From NCBI RefSeq assembly GCF_016598615.1, contig NZ_CP066831.1, positions 9,052,001 to 9,116,000 on the forward strand: a DNA stretch of 64,000 bases, written 5' to 3'. The stretch is from Streptomyces liliifuscus (GTDB taxonomy: Bacteria; Actinomycetota; Actinomycetes; Streptomycetales; Streptomycetaceae). The position numbers and the translations under genes are program-made. The notes under the pieces were generated by a model. It was not told where the DNA came from, searched no databases, and saw only the letters and a program-made list of their open reading frames with translations. Positions 57,312 through 64,000 of the stretch are shown piece by piece; the stretch's first letter is position 1, and every line of letters begins with the position of its first letter.

Positions 57312-57869
57312 ATGCGCGCACCCATCGGACAGTTCGACGACGCCACCCCCGCTCCCGACTGCCTCGACACACTGACCCGCCCGGTCGCCGACGCCGTACG
57401 CCAGTGGCACGGCAGCGTTCCCGCCGACCAGATCGTGTACGTCGACACCGAGCCGGAGTGGGCCGACACCGCCACCTTCGTCGAGCACTACGGCAAGGAG
57501 CTCCTCGACCGGTCGGCCAACTGCGTGGTCGTCGCGGGCAAGCGAGGCGGGGAGAGCACGCTGGCCGCGTGTGTCGTGCTCTCGACCACCCGCGTCGACG
57601 TGAACGGCGCCGTGCGCCGCCAACTCGGCGCGCGCAAGGCCTCGTTCGCCTCGATGGACACGGCGACCGGCGAGACCGGCATGGAGTACGGCGGCATCAC
57701 CCCGATCGGGCTGCCCGCCGACTGGCCGGTGTTGGTGGACTCGGCGGTGGTCGACCTCCCGTACGTGCTGGTCGGCAGCGGTCGCCGCCGGGGGAAGCTG
57801 CTCGTTCCGGGCAAGGCGTTCGCGGAACTGCCGAACGCCGTGGTGCTGGAGGGACTCGGGGTCGCCTGA
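57312..57869 (+). CDS. YbaK/EbsC-domain protein
   Basis: 185 residues, one YbaK/aa-tRNA-deacylase-like domain: NCVVVAGKRGGESTLAACVV and QLGARKASFASMDTATGETG correspond to the substrate and tRNA-mimic sides of the fold; GGITPIGLPADWPVLVDSAV follows. Members hydrolyse mischarged aminoacyl-tRNA (Cys-tRNA-Pro, Ala-tRNA-Pro); the N-terminus is shorter than ProXp. The ATG at 57312 lies 6 nt after TAGCGT, consistent with a leaderless transcript. It converges closely on the CDF gene. Confidence 0.83.
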   Translation: MRAPIGQFDDATPAPDCLDTLTRPVADAVRQWHGSVPADQIVYVDTEPEWADTATFVEHYGKELLDRSANCVVVAGKRGGESTLAACVVLSTTRVDVNGAVRRQLGARKASFASMDTATGETGMEYGGITPIGLPADWPVLVDSAVVDLPYVLVGSGRRRGKLLVPGKAFAELPNAVVLEGLGVA

Positions 57870-57878
57870 CCCGTTCCG

Positions 57879-59084
57879 TCAGTCGGCCGTGTGGTGGGCC
57901 AGCGCCAGGTGGGGGTCCGTCTCGCCCGGCGCCGGTGACGGGTCCGCGTGGACCAGGGCCGCGGTCAGCCCCGGGACGGCGTGCAGCAGGGCGTGCTCGG
58001 CCTCGACCGCGATGCCGTGGGCCTGCCGTACGCTCGCCTCGCCGTCGACGACCACCGCCACCTCGGCCCGCAGGCGGTGGCCGATCCAGCGCAGCCGCAG
58101 CTCACCCACCGCCTGCACGCCCGGCACCTCGTGCAGCGCCCGCTCGGCCGTGTCGACCAGCTCCGGGTCGATCGCGTCCATGACCCGGCGGAAGACCTCG
58201 CGTGCGGCGTCGCGCAGCACCAGCAGCAGGGCGGCCGTGATCGCCAACCCGACCACCGGGTCGGCGAGTTGCCAGCCGAGTGCCGCGCCGCCCGCGCCGA
58301 GGAGCACGGCGAGCGAGGTGAACCCGTCGGTGCGCGCGTGCAGTCCGTCCGCGACGAGCGCGGCCGAGCCGATCTCGCGGCCGACGCGGATGCGATAGCG
58401 GGCCACCCACTCGTTGCCCGCGAAGCCGATGACGGCCGCCGCGGCGACGATCGGAATGTGCTCGACCGGGCGGGGTGCGAAGAGCCGGTCGACGGCCGTC
58501 CAGCCCGCGAAGACCGCGGACGCGGCGATCGTCAGCACGATCACGAGCCCCGCCAGGTCCTCGGCCCGGCCGTAGCCGTACGTGAACCGGCGCGTCGCCG
58601 CCCTCCTGCCCAGCACGAAGGCGATGCCGAGCGGTACGGCGGTGAGCGCGTCCGCCGCGTTGTGCACGGTGTCGCCGAGCAGCGCGACCGAGCCGGAGAC
58701 CGCGACGACCGCTGCCTGGGCCACCGCGGTCACGCCGAGGACGGCCAGCGAGATCCAGAGGGCGCGGATGCCCCGGGCCGAGGATTCGAGGGCGGAGTCG
58801 ACCTTGTCGGTGGTCGCGTGGGAATGGGGCTTGAGGAGGTGGGCGACGCGGTGGGTGAGACGGTGCCGGAGATCGCGGCGGAGGCCTTGGTGGGCGCGGG
58901 GCGGGTGCCCGGCGCCGTGCTCGTGGCCGTGGGTGCCGCGGTCCTGCCGGTGCCCGTGGTGGTGCTCGTGCTCGTGCTCGTCCTGGTGGCTGTGCCCGTG
59001 GTGCCCGGCGCTCACAAGGGTCCCCTTTCCGGTTTCCGGTGTGCTCGGTTTTCCGGTGTGCTCGGTGGACTCGACGACGTCCAC
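57879..59084 (-). CDS. Cation-diffusion-facilitator (zinc-type) exporter with His-rich N-terminus
   Basis: 401 residues. Residues ~25-75 are a dense His/Asp/Glu cluster (HSHQDEHEHEHHHGHRQD, then HGHEH), a metal sponge. Six helices follow with the CDF zinc-site halves GDTVHNAADALTAVP and LHARTDGFTSL; the C-terminal cytoplasmic domain is present. It should export Zn2+ (possibly Co/Cd) using proton antiport. GTG 59084 is favoured because CATAAT sits at leaderless -10 distance. Divergent from an ArsR gene 17 bp away. Confidence 0.88.
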   Translation of the reverse strand: MDVVESTEHTGKPSTPETGKGTLVSAGHHGHSHQDEHEHEHHHGHRQDRGTHGHEHGAGHPPRAHQGLRRDLRHRLTHRVAHLLKPHSHATTDKVDSALESSARGIRALWISLAVLGVTAVAQAAVVAVSGSVALLGDTVHNAADALTAVPLGIAFVLGRRAATRRFTYGYGRAEDLAGLVIVLTIAASAVFAGWTAVDRLFAPRPVEHIPIVAAAAVIGFAGNEWVARYRIRVGREIGSAALVADGLHARTDGFTSLAVLLGAGGAALGWQLADPVVGLAITAALLLVLRDAAREVFRRVMDAIDPELVDTAERALHEVPGVQAVGELRLRWIGHRLRAEVAVVVDGEASVRQAHGIAVEAEHALLHAVPGLTAALVHADPSPAPGETDPHLALAHHTAD

Positions 59085-59090
59085 GGAGCC

Positions 59091-59112
59091 ATTATGTGCG
59101 TATGAGCGCACG
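59091..59112. promoter_or_regulatory. Overlapping CDF/ArsR promoter with GTGCG/CGCAC dyad
   Basis: The CDF -10 box (minus strand, 59096-59091) and a GTGCG-TATGAG-CGCAC dyad (59097-59112) fill the 17-bp gap and run into the ArsR start. Metal-dependent ArsR binding here would control both genes. Confidence 0.4.
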
Positions 59113-59461
59113 CATGCACCTATCACCTGCGAACGATGAGCATCCGCGCACACCGGGCGAGGAGCAGTTCGCCCTCGCCGCGGAGCTGCTGGCCCTCCTG
59201 GGGGATCGCACCCGGCTCGTCCTGCTGCACGCCCTGGCCGAGGACGAGGCCGACGTCACGACGCTCACGGAGCGCTGCGGCGCGGCCCGTCCGGCCGTCA
59301 GTCAGCATCTGGCGCGGCTGCGGCTCGCGGGTCTCGTCAACACGCGCAAGGAGGGCCGCCGGGTGATCTACTCCCTGCGCGACGGCCATCTGCGACGGGT
59401 CGTGGACGAGGCGCTGAACCTGGCGGACCACCGGCTCAGCGACCGGCCGGCGCACGACTGA
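59102..59461 (+). CDS. ArsR/SmtB-family metal-sensing regulator
   Basis: 119 residues. Winged helix ALLGDRTRLVLLHALAEDEA, LTERCGAARPAVSQHLARLR and LAGLVNTRKEGRRVIYSL is the ArsR core. Candidate alpha-5 metal ligands are in RRVVDEALNLADHRL (Asp/His), resembling zinc/nickel sensors of the SmtB type. ATG 59102 is chosen; ATG 59114 would remove a short tail. It almost certainly represses the divergent CDF exporter until metal binds. Confidence 0.86.
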   Translation: MSARMHLSPANDEHPRTPGEEQFALAAELLALLGDRTRLVLLHALAEDEADVTTLTERCGAARPAVSQHLARLRLAGLVNTRKEGRRVIYSLRDGHLRRVVDEALNLADHRLSDRPAHD

Positions 59462-59639
59462 GGCGGCCTGTTTCGGGCCGGACCCTCGGGTACTCGGGGC
59501 GTGAGCCGGAAACCGCCTCCGGGCGCGGGGCGCCGATGCGGGTGATGCTGGAGGTGACGGAACCACGGCCCCGAGGGTGCTTCCGACGCTGTCGGACGCC
59601 CGCGTGCGCCGGTCAGCCCGATTCAGGACGGTAACTGCC

Positions 59640-60437
59640 ATGAACCGCGACGCAACACTCCGAAGCGACGTCATCTCCAGCCATGCGGTGGTCGGCGCCC
59701 CGTGCTGGGTCAGCCTGACGGCGCGCGACCAGCAGGCCGCGGAGGACTTCTACCGGGCGGTGCTCGGCTGGCGCTTCCGGGAGGCCAGGCTGATGGACCG
59801 GTTCCGGATCGCGTACGCGGAAGGGGTGCCCGTCGCGGGCATCGCCGCCGTGGCCTCCATGTGGCAGATGGCGGTCGCCTGGACCCCGTACTTCGCCGTG
59901 GACAGCGCGGACGAGGCCGTCGCCCGGGGCCAGGAGCGCGGCGGCACGACGGCGGTCGGGCCCATCGGCTTCCCGCCGGGCCGCGCCGCCCTGCTGGCCG
60001 ACCGCGACGGCGCCGTCTTCGGCATCTGGGAGGGACAGCTCGTCGCCGGCTGGGAGACCTGGCGCCGGGCGGCCCCGGCCTTCCTGCGACTGCACACGCG
60101 CAACGCCTTCGACGCCGCGATGTTCTACGGGGAGGTCCTGGAGTGGGCGACCTCGGAGCCCGGCTGCGTCGAGGTCCACTACGACGGCGACGAGGTCGTG
60201 CTGCGCAGCGACGGGGACGTGGTGGCCCGTATCCACTCCGGCGCCGTGGAGGCGGCTCCCGATCCCACGGTCCGGCCGCACTGGCAGGTCCACTTCGCGG
60301 TCGACGACGTCGACGCGTGCGTGCGAGCGGCGCTGGCCCACGGGGGAACGGTCCAGGAGGGCGCGTCCGCGCGGGAGGCGGTGCTGCGGGACCCCGACGG
60401 CGCGCAGTTCACGGTGGCGTCGCGGAAGGAGCAGTGA
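59640..60437 (+). CDS. Two-domain VOC (glyoxalase/bleomycin-resistance) protein
   Basis: 265 residues, two vicinal-oxygen-chelate domains (CWVSLTARDQQAAEDFYRAV and FLRLHTRNAFDAAMFYGEVL open them). Acidic and His ligands are incomplete relative to glyoxalase I, so it may bind rather than transform its ligand. DPDGAQFTVASRKEQ ends the second domain in the usual way. Stand-alone gene; such proteins in Streptomyces often give resistance to, or take part in modifying, small molecules, but no biosynthetic genes are nearby. Confidence 0.8.
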   Translation: MNRDATLRSDVISSHAVVGAPCWVSLTARDQQAAEDFYRAVLGWRFREARLMDRFRIAYAEGVPVAGIAAVASMWQMAVAWTPYFAVDSADEAVARGQERGGTTAVGPIGFPPGRAALLADRDGAVFGIWEGQLVAGWETWRRAAPAFLRLHTRNAFDAAMFYGEVLEWATSEPGCVEVHYDGDEVVLRSDGDVVARIHSGAVEAAPDPTVRPHWQVHFAVDDVDACVRAALAHGGTVQEGASAREAVLRDPDGAQFTVASRKEQ

Positions 60438-60653
60438 GGCCGTGCCCGGCGGAGCGGTGGGGGTCGCACTGCCGGAACGACGGGATCGCGCCACCAGAAT
60501 GAATGCCTCCGGCTGGAAAAAGCCCATCGATGACCGGAATTGATGGACGCGGCATGCAGTTCACTGCGAATCAATCGAAAACGCTTGCTCACGCCTGTCA
60601 CGGCGCGTACATCTGTCCCCCGCAACACTTGTTTTCCGGGGGGATGTTGGCAT

Positions 60654-61535
60654 ATGCAAGGAACTGTCGACGGATTCAGCTACGGACTGATCACGCCGCT
60701 CGCCGCCTACGTCATGGCGTGCCTGGGAGCGGCCCTGGGGCTGCGCTGCATCACCCGATCACTGCGCAACGACCAGTCCTGGAAGCCGGGATGGCTGGCC
60801 CTGGGAGCGGCCTCGATCGGATGCGGAATATGGACGATGCATTTCATCGCCATGATCGGATTCCAGGTTGAGGAAAGCCGTATTCGCTATGACGTCGGCC
60901 TGACGATTCTCAGCCTCGCTGTCGCGATTGTCGTCGTCGGCCTGGGCGTCTTCGCCGTCGGCTACCGCGGCGCCGGCACGGCGACCCTGCTCATGGCGGG
61001 CACCTTCACGGGCATCGGGGTCGCGGCCATGCACTACATAGGCATGGCGGCCATCCGCGTGAACGGCAGCCTGCAGTACGACGTCCGCACGGTGGCCCTC
61101 TCCGTCGTGATCGCCATCGTGGCCGCGACCGCCGCGCTCTGGGCCGCGGTCGCGATCCGGGGCTTCATGACCAGCCTGGGGGCCAGCCTCGTCATGGGCG
61201 TCGCCGTCTCCGGCATGCACTACACGGGCATGGCGGCCGTCAGCGTGCACCTCCACGGCGCGACCGGCTCGCCCGGCGTCGGCGGCTCCGCCCACTCGCT
61301 CCTGCTCCCCATGCTCCTCGGCCCGGCCCTCTTCCTGCTGCTCGCGGGAGTGGTGGTGATGTTCGACCCGATGCTGGTCCTCGGGGACGGCGACTGGCGC
61401 CGTCCCGTCGTCGGCCGACGTGAACCCACGCCGCAGGCGAGCTGGGCCGAAGAGCCCGGCTCCCTGTTCGAGGCGCCCTCCGACGCGAGTCGGCGCGCGT
61501 ACGGACAGGGGGCGCCGGCGCCTCGCAACTGGTGA
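60654..61535 (+). CDS. MHYT-domain integral membrane protein, no output domain
   Basis: 293 residues, seven predicted helices. Three MHYT repeats start at Met62 (MHFIAM), Met126 (MHYIGM) and Met188 (MHYTGM); these Met/His clusters are proposed to bind copper and sense O2, CO or NO. In most proteins MHYT is joined to GGDEF/EAL or kinase modules; here only a 50-residue polar tail follows. GGGGGG 9 nt before ATG 60654 sets the start. The preceding 216-bp gap is AT-richer than its surroundings and contains an AACGCTTGCTC motif near 60590. Confidence 0.87.
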   Translation: MQGTVDGFSYGLITPLAAYVMACLGAALGLRCITRSLRNDQSWKPGWLALGAASIGCGIWTMHFIAMIGFQVEESRIRYDVGLTILSLAVAIVVVGLGVFAVGYRGAGTATLLMAGTFTGIGVAAMHYIGMAAIRVNGSLQYDVRTVALSVVIAIVAATAALWAAVAIRGFMTSLGASLVMGVAVSGMHYTGMAAVSVHLHGATGSPGVGGSAHSLLLPMLLGPALFLLLAGVVVMFDPMLVLGDGDWRRPVVGRREPTPQASWAEEPGSLFEAPSDASRRAYGQGAPAPRNW

Positions 61536-61632
61536 CCGTGCGCCGGCTCCGCTGCCCGGCGCGGGATCGATCGCCGGGCAGCGACCTGTTCTTCCTCGTC
61601 TTTCCTCGCCGATCCGCTTCAGCGAGAAGTGG

Positions 61633-62769
61633 TCACGCCGGGTCGATGCGGGAGACGCTGCCACCGATGGCGAGTACGTACAGTTCGCCGTCGCCGTCCT
61701 GTACGAACGAGATGACCTCCCCGCCGTTGACTCCGAGGTCGCTCTCGCCGGTCACCTTCCCGTTCGCCATCCGCAGCGTGCGCAGGGTGCCGTCGCAGTA
61801 GTCGCTGAACACGTACTGCCCCTTGAGGGCCGGGATGGCCTTGCCTCGGTAGACGTACCCGCCGGTCACCGAGCAGCCCAGCCCGGTGCGGTCGTACTCG
61901 TGGACCGGCGGCACGTGGTTCGCGGGTTCCGTTCCGCCCCGGAAGGGATGGGTGCCCTCCATCTGGGACCAGCCGTAGTTCTCGCCGCCCCTGCTCTTCG
62001 CCGAGGCCCAGTCGATCTCCTCCCAGTCGCTCTGGCCGACGTCCCCGATCAGCAGGTCACCGGTGCGCGCGTCGAAGGAGAACCGCCACGGGTTGCGCAG
62101 CCCGTACGCCCAGATCTCGTCCTTCGCGTTCGGATCGTTCACGAAGGGGTTGTCCCGCGGGATCGCGTACGGCTTGCCGCCCCGCGGGTCGATCCGCAGC
62201 ATCTTGCCGAGCAGCGTGTCGAGGTTCTGTCCGTTGCCGTGCGGGTCGCCGCCCGAGCCGCCGTCGCCGAGCGCGATGTAGAGGTAGCCGTCGGGCCCGA
62301 ACCTGATGTCACCGCCGTTGTGGTTCGGGTAGGGCTGCGTCTGAGTGATGACGGTGCGCCGGGTGCTTGGCCGGATCTTGCCGTGCCGCACGGCGAACTC
62401 GTCCACGGTGCTGGTGCCTTCGAGGTTCGTGTACGAGATGTAGAAGTGCGCGAACCTCTTGTCGAACGCGATGCCCAGCAGGCCGCGTTCGCCGTCGGTG
62501 GTGGTCTCGCCGGTTATGTCGAGGACGGGCTCGCCGAGCCCCTTGTCGTCCAGGATCCGTACCGTGCCCGCGCGTTCGGCGATCCAGACCGTGCCGCCGG
62601 GCCCTGCGGCACCGGCGATCGGGTTCTGGGCCTTGGCCACTTCCTTGAGTGCTACCTTCGCCGCCTTGCGCGGGGCGGCGGGCTCGTCGGCGGACGCCGT
62701 GGTCAGGGCGAGGGATGCGACGAGGCAGATGGTGCCGATGAGCGCCGTGCTTCGGGTGCGAACTTTCAC
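61633..62769 (-). CDS. Secreted PQQ-dependent sugar dehydrogenase
   Basis: 378 residues. Signal peptide STALIGTICLVASLALTTAS; six-bladed propeller of the soluble glucose/sorbosone dehydrogenase family with the catalytic His in PNHNGGDIRFGPDGYLYIAL and the PQQ/Ca-binding runs DEIWAYGLRNPWRFSFD and GENYGWSQMEG. It oxidises an extracellular sugar to its lactone; relatives with lytic polysaccharide monooxygenase partners supply electrons. GTG 62769 follows GGAGGG. A degenerate dre-type element lies about 150 bp upstream. Confidence 0.87.
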   Translation of the reverse strand: MKVRTRSTALIGTICLVASLALTTASADEPAAPRKAAKVALKEVAKAQNPIAGAAGPGGTVWIAERAGTVRILDDKGLGEPVLDITGETTTDGERGLLGIAFDKRFAHFYISYTNLEGTSTVDEFAVRHGKIRPSTRRTVITQTQPYPNHNGGDIRFGPDGYLYIALGDGGSGGDPHGNGQNLDTLLGKMLRIDPRGGKPYAIPRDNPFVNDPNAKDEIWAYGLRNPWRFSFDARTGDLLIGDVGQSDWEEIDWASAKSRGGENYGWSQMEGTHPFRGGTEPANHVPPVHEYDRTGLGCSVTGGYVYRGKAIPALKGQYVFSDYCDGTLRTLRMANGKVTGESDLGVNGGEVISFVQDGDGELYVLAIGGSVSRIDPA

Positions 62770-62911
62770 CGTGACCCTCCAGGAGGCGGGGAATGGGAAG
62801 TCACCCGGCTGCCTGGGGCAGGGTTGTGGGGGTGTCGCCCGAGCCAGCACGCAACCTGGGTGGGGGGATTGTGTGCCGCTGGCCACGGATGAGGATACTG
62901 GGGCAGGATGG

Positions 62912-62927
62912 TTTGGCCTAGACCAAT
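62912..62927. promoter_or_regulatory. Degenerate DasR (dre)-like site
   Basis: TTTGGCCTAGACCAAT agrees with ACTGGTCTAGACCAGT at 12 of 16 positions, keeping the CTAG centre and TGG/CCA flanks. It suggests GlcNAc/chitin-linked control of the sugar dehydrogenase, by resemblance only. Confidence 0.4.
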
Positions 62928-62989
62928 AACCGGCCCATCTGCCCCTGTTCTGCTGTGAGTTGACTTCCTGTGTCCCCGGACGCGTCGCG

Positions 62990-63397
62990 TCAGCCCAGGC
63001 GCGGGATCTCGATCGCAGGGCAGCGGTCCATGACCATGTCGAGGCCGGCCGCACGGGTGCGGTCGTAGGCGGCTTCGTCGATGACGCCCAGCTGGTACCA
63101 GACGGCCTTGGCGCCGATGGCGACCGCCGCGTCGGCCACCGGGCCGGCGAGCTCGCTGTTGACGAACACGTCGACGACATCGACCTCGAAGGGGATGTCC
63201 TCCAGCGAGGCGTACCCCTTCTCGCCGTGGACCGTCTCGGCCTTCGGATGGACGGGGACTATGCGCTTGCCGTACCGCTGGAGGACGTCCGCCACGCCGT
63301 ACGCGGCGCGCCGCTCGTTCGACGACAGGCCGACGATCGCCCAGGTGTCGCCGAGCTCGCTGAGGATCTTGCGGATCGTTGCCGGGTCGCCGTACAC
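62990..63397 (-). CDS. CoA-binding domain protein (YccU-like)
   Basis: 135 residues, one Rossmann CoA-binding domain: WAIVGLSSNERRAAYGVADV, LQRYGKRIVPVHPKAETVHG, IPFEVDVVDVFVNSELAGPV, AKAVWYQLGVID. Exactly the length of the free-standing family, which resembles the N-domain of succinyl-CoA synthetase but has no known enzyme activity. GTG 63397 follows AAGGAGG by 7 nt, so it is preferred over longer in-frame starts. Confidence 0.88.
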   Translation of the reverse strand: MYGDPATIRKILSELGDTWAIVGLSSNERRAAYGVADVLQRYGKRIVPVHPKAETVHGEKGYASLEDIPFEVDVVDVFVNSELAGPVADAAVAIGAKAVWYQLGVIDEAAYDRTRAAGLDMVMDRCPAIEIPRLG

Positions 63398-63488
63398 GGT
63401 CGGCCTCCTTGGGATGCGTACGAGGGCTGCTGCGCGGGACAACAGCGAGGGCGGCCCGGTGATTCCCCCGCCATCGCGTTCCTCGGGT

Positions 63489-64000
63489 TCACACCGAGGC
63501 GGTCACCAGCAGTTCCACGTTGCGATCGCCGGGACCGCCGGCCCAGCCCTCGTGGACGCCGCCCTTCATGCCCGTGGCCAGGTCGGGGGCGTTGTACGAC
63601 AGCTCCCGGTACAGGGAGGCGAGGCCCACCGCCGACAGGTCGGCGAAGTCCGGGTCGGTGCGGTGCGGGGCGGCGGACTCGACGAGGGTGGCGAACAGGG
63701 ACACCGTGCCGTCCCCGTTGTCGGCGAGTTCGATCACGCGGGCGTGGTGCGGATAGTCCAGGTGGGAGGCGGTGTTGACCTCCCAGAAGGACCGGGCGGG
63801 CGTGGCGTGCGCGTGGGGCGTGACCCGGTTGACGTGGCTGTGGCCGTTGATCCAGGCCACCACGTTCGGGAACCGGTGGAGCAGGGCGAGGACCTCCGCG
63901 CCGTCGTGCCGCGGCTCCTCGGTGCGTGCGGCGTCGGGGCGGCGGGTCATGCTCGGGCTGTGATGGTGGCTGAAGACCAGGACGTGGGCGTCGTCGGCCC
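63489..64000 (-). CDS. Metallophosphoesterase, C-terminal part (5' end off window)
   Basis: About 170 residues, open to the right edge. VLVFSHHHSPSM and VVAWINGHSHVNRVTPH are the metal-binding GH and GHxH blocks of calcineurin-type phosphoesterases; YPHHARVIELADNGDGTVSL follows. The same layout occurs in a large secreted actinobacterial metallophosphoesterase family. The N-terminal D-x-H motif and any signal peptide must lie beyond base 64000. Substrate unknown. Confidence 0.8.
   Translation of the reverse strand, partial: ADDAHVLVFSHHHSPSMTRRPDAARTEEPRHDGAEVLALLHRFPNVVAWINGHSHVNRVTPHAHATPARSFWEVNTASHLDYPHHARVIELADNGDGTVSLFATLVESAAPHRTDPDFADLSAVGLASLYRELSYNAPDLATGMKGGVHEGWAGGPGDRNVELLVTASV

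Overview
The window is actinobacterial chromosome, almost certainly Streptomyces. It is strongly GC-rich throughout, and most real codons end in G or C. Several genes begin directly at a GTG or ATG a few bases after a TAnnnT-type -10 box (leaderless). The gene set fits the genus: a divergent third EF-Tu, an apolipoprotein N-acyltransferase, a SpoIIE-type phosphatase, many small one-component regulators and an inositol catabolic cluster. All functional calls are homology judgements made by eye from the translated sequence; nothing was searched.

Layout. 0-9.4 kb holds regulator/target pairs: a MocR regulator divergent from two FMN split-barrel genes, a LysR regulator divergent from an EamA exporter, an isochorismatase-fold protein without the catalytic Cys, a Rieske lipoprotein and an S9 peptidase. 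9.4-16.4 kb holds a HipA-like kinase with a DUF3037 partner, two SDR genes, an oligopeptide-type binding lipoprotein, ung and a small TPR-like gene. Both ung and the TPR-like gene sit behind near-identical TTGTCAGTG-N8-TAnnnT promoters, the class used for RecA-independent (PafBC) DNA-damage induction. 16.5-23.8 kb holds DinB, Gfo/Idh/MocA, lnt, SDR, HxlR and AhpD-like genes, then uppP. The 327-bp gap before uppP contains what looks like a circularly permuted tRNA-Glu(CUC): the 3' part precedes the 5' part, and the acceptor stem is capped by a GCGA tetraloop. 24-27 kb is a three-gene sugar-modification operon behind a LacI-type operator. 27-35.5 kb carries a thiolase with its HxlR regulator, a VTT-domain membrane protein, an AlkD-like repair protein, the EF-Tu3 gene with a possible leader mini-gene, and assorted housekeeping genes.

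35.6-48 kb is a complete myo-inositol uptake and catabolism locus. One arm (minus strand) encodes the binding protein, permease, ATPase, an IolE-like and an IolG-like enzyme. The divergent arm encodes IolC, a Cgl0159-type aldolase, IolB, IolD and MmsA/IolA, followed by a GntR/UTRA regulator. The shared control region contains two inverted 14-bp elements, each covering the -35 box of one arm. Together the enzymes account for inositol to acetyl-CoA plus dihydroxyacetone phosphate. 48-64 kb carries a PAS-GAF-SpoIIE phosphatase, a secreted GH3 enzyme, a DedA protein behind a 17-bp leader hairpin, two left-handed beta-helix proteins, an EamA exporter with an XRE-cupin regulator, a YbaK-like deacylase, a His-rich CDF zinc-type exporter with ArsR, a VOC protein, a stand-alone MHYT protein, a secreted PQQ sugar dehydrogenase, a CoA-binding protein and the end of a metallophosphoesterase.

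No canonical tRNA or rRNA gene, CRISPR array, insertion sequence, prophage or polyketide/NRPS gene was seen. Three copies of a GC-rich intergenic hairpin repeat are present.
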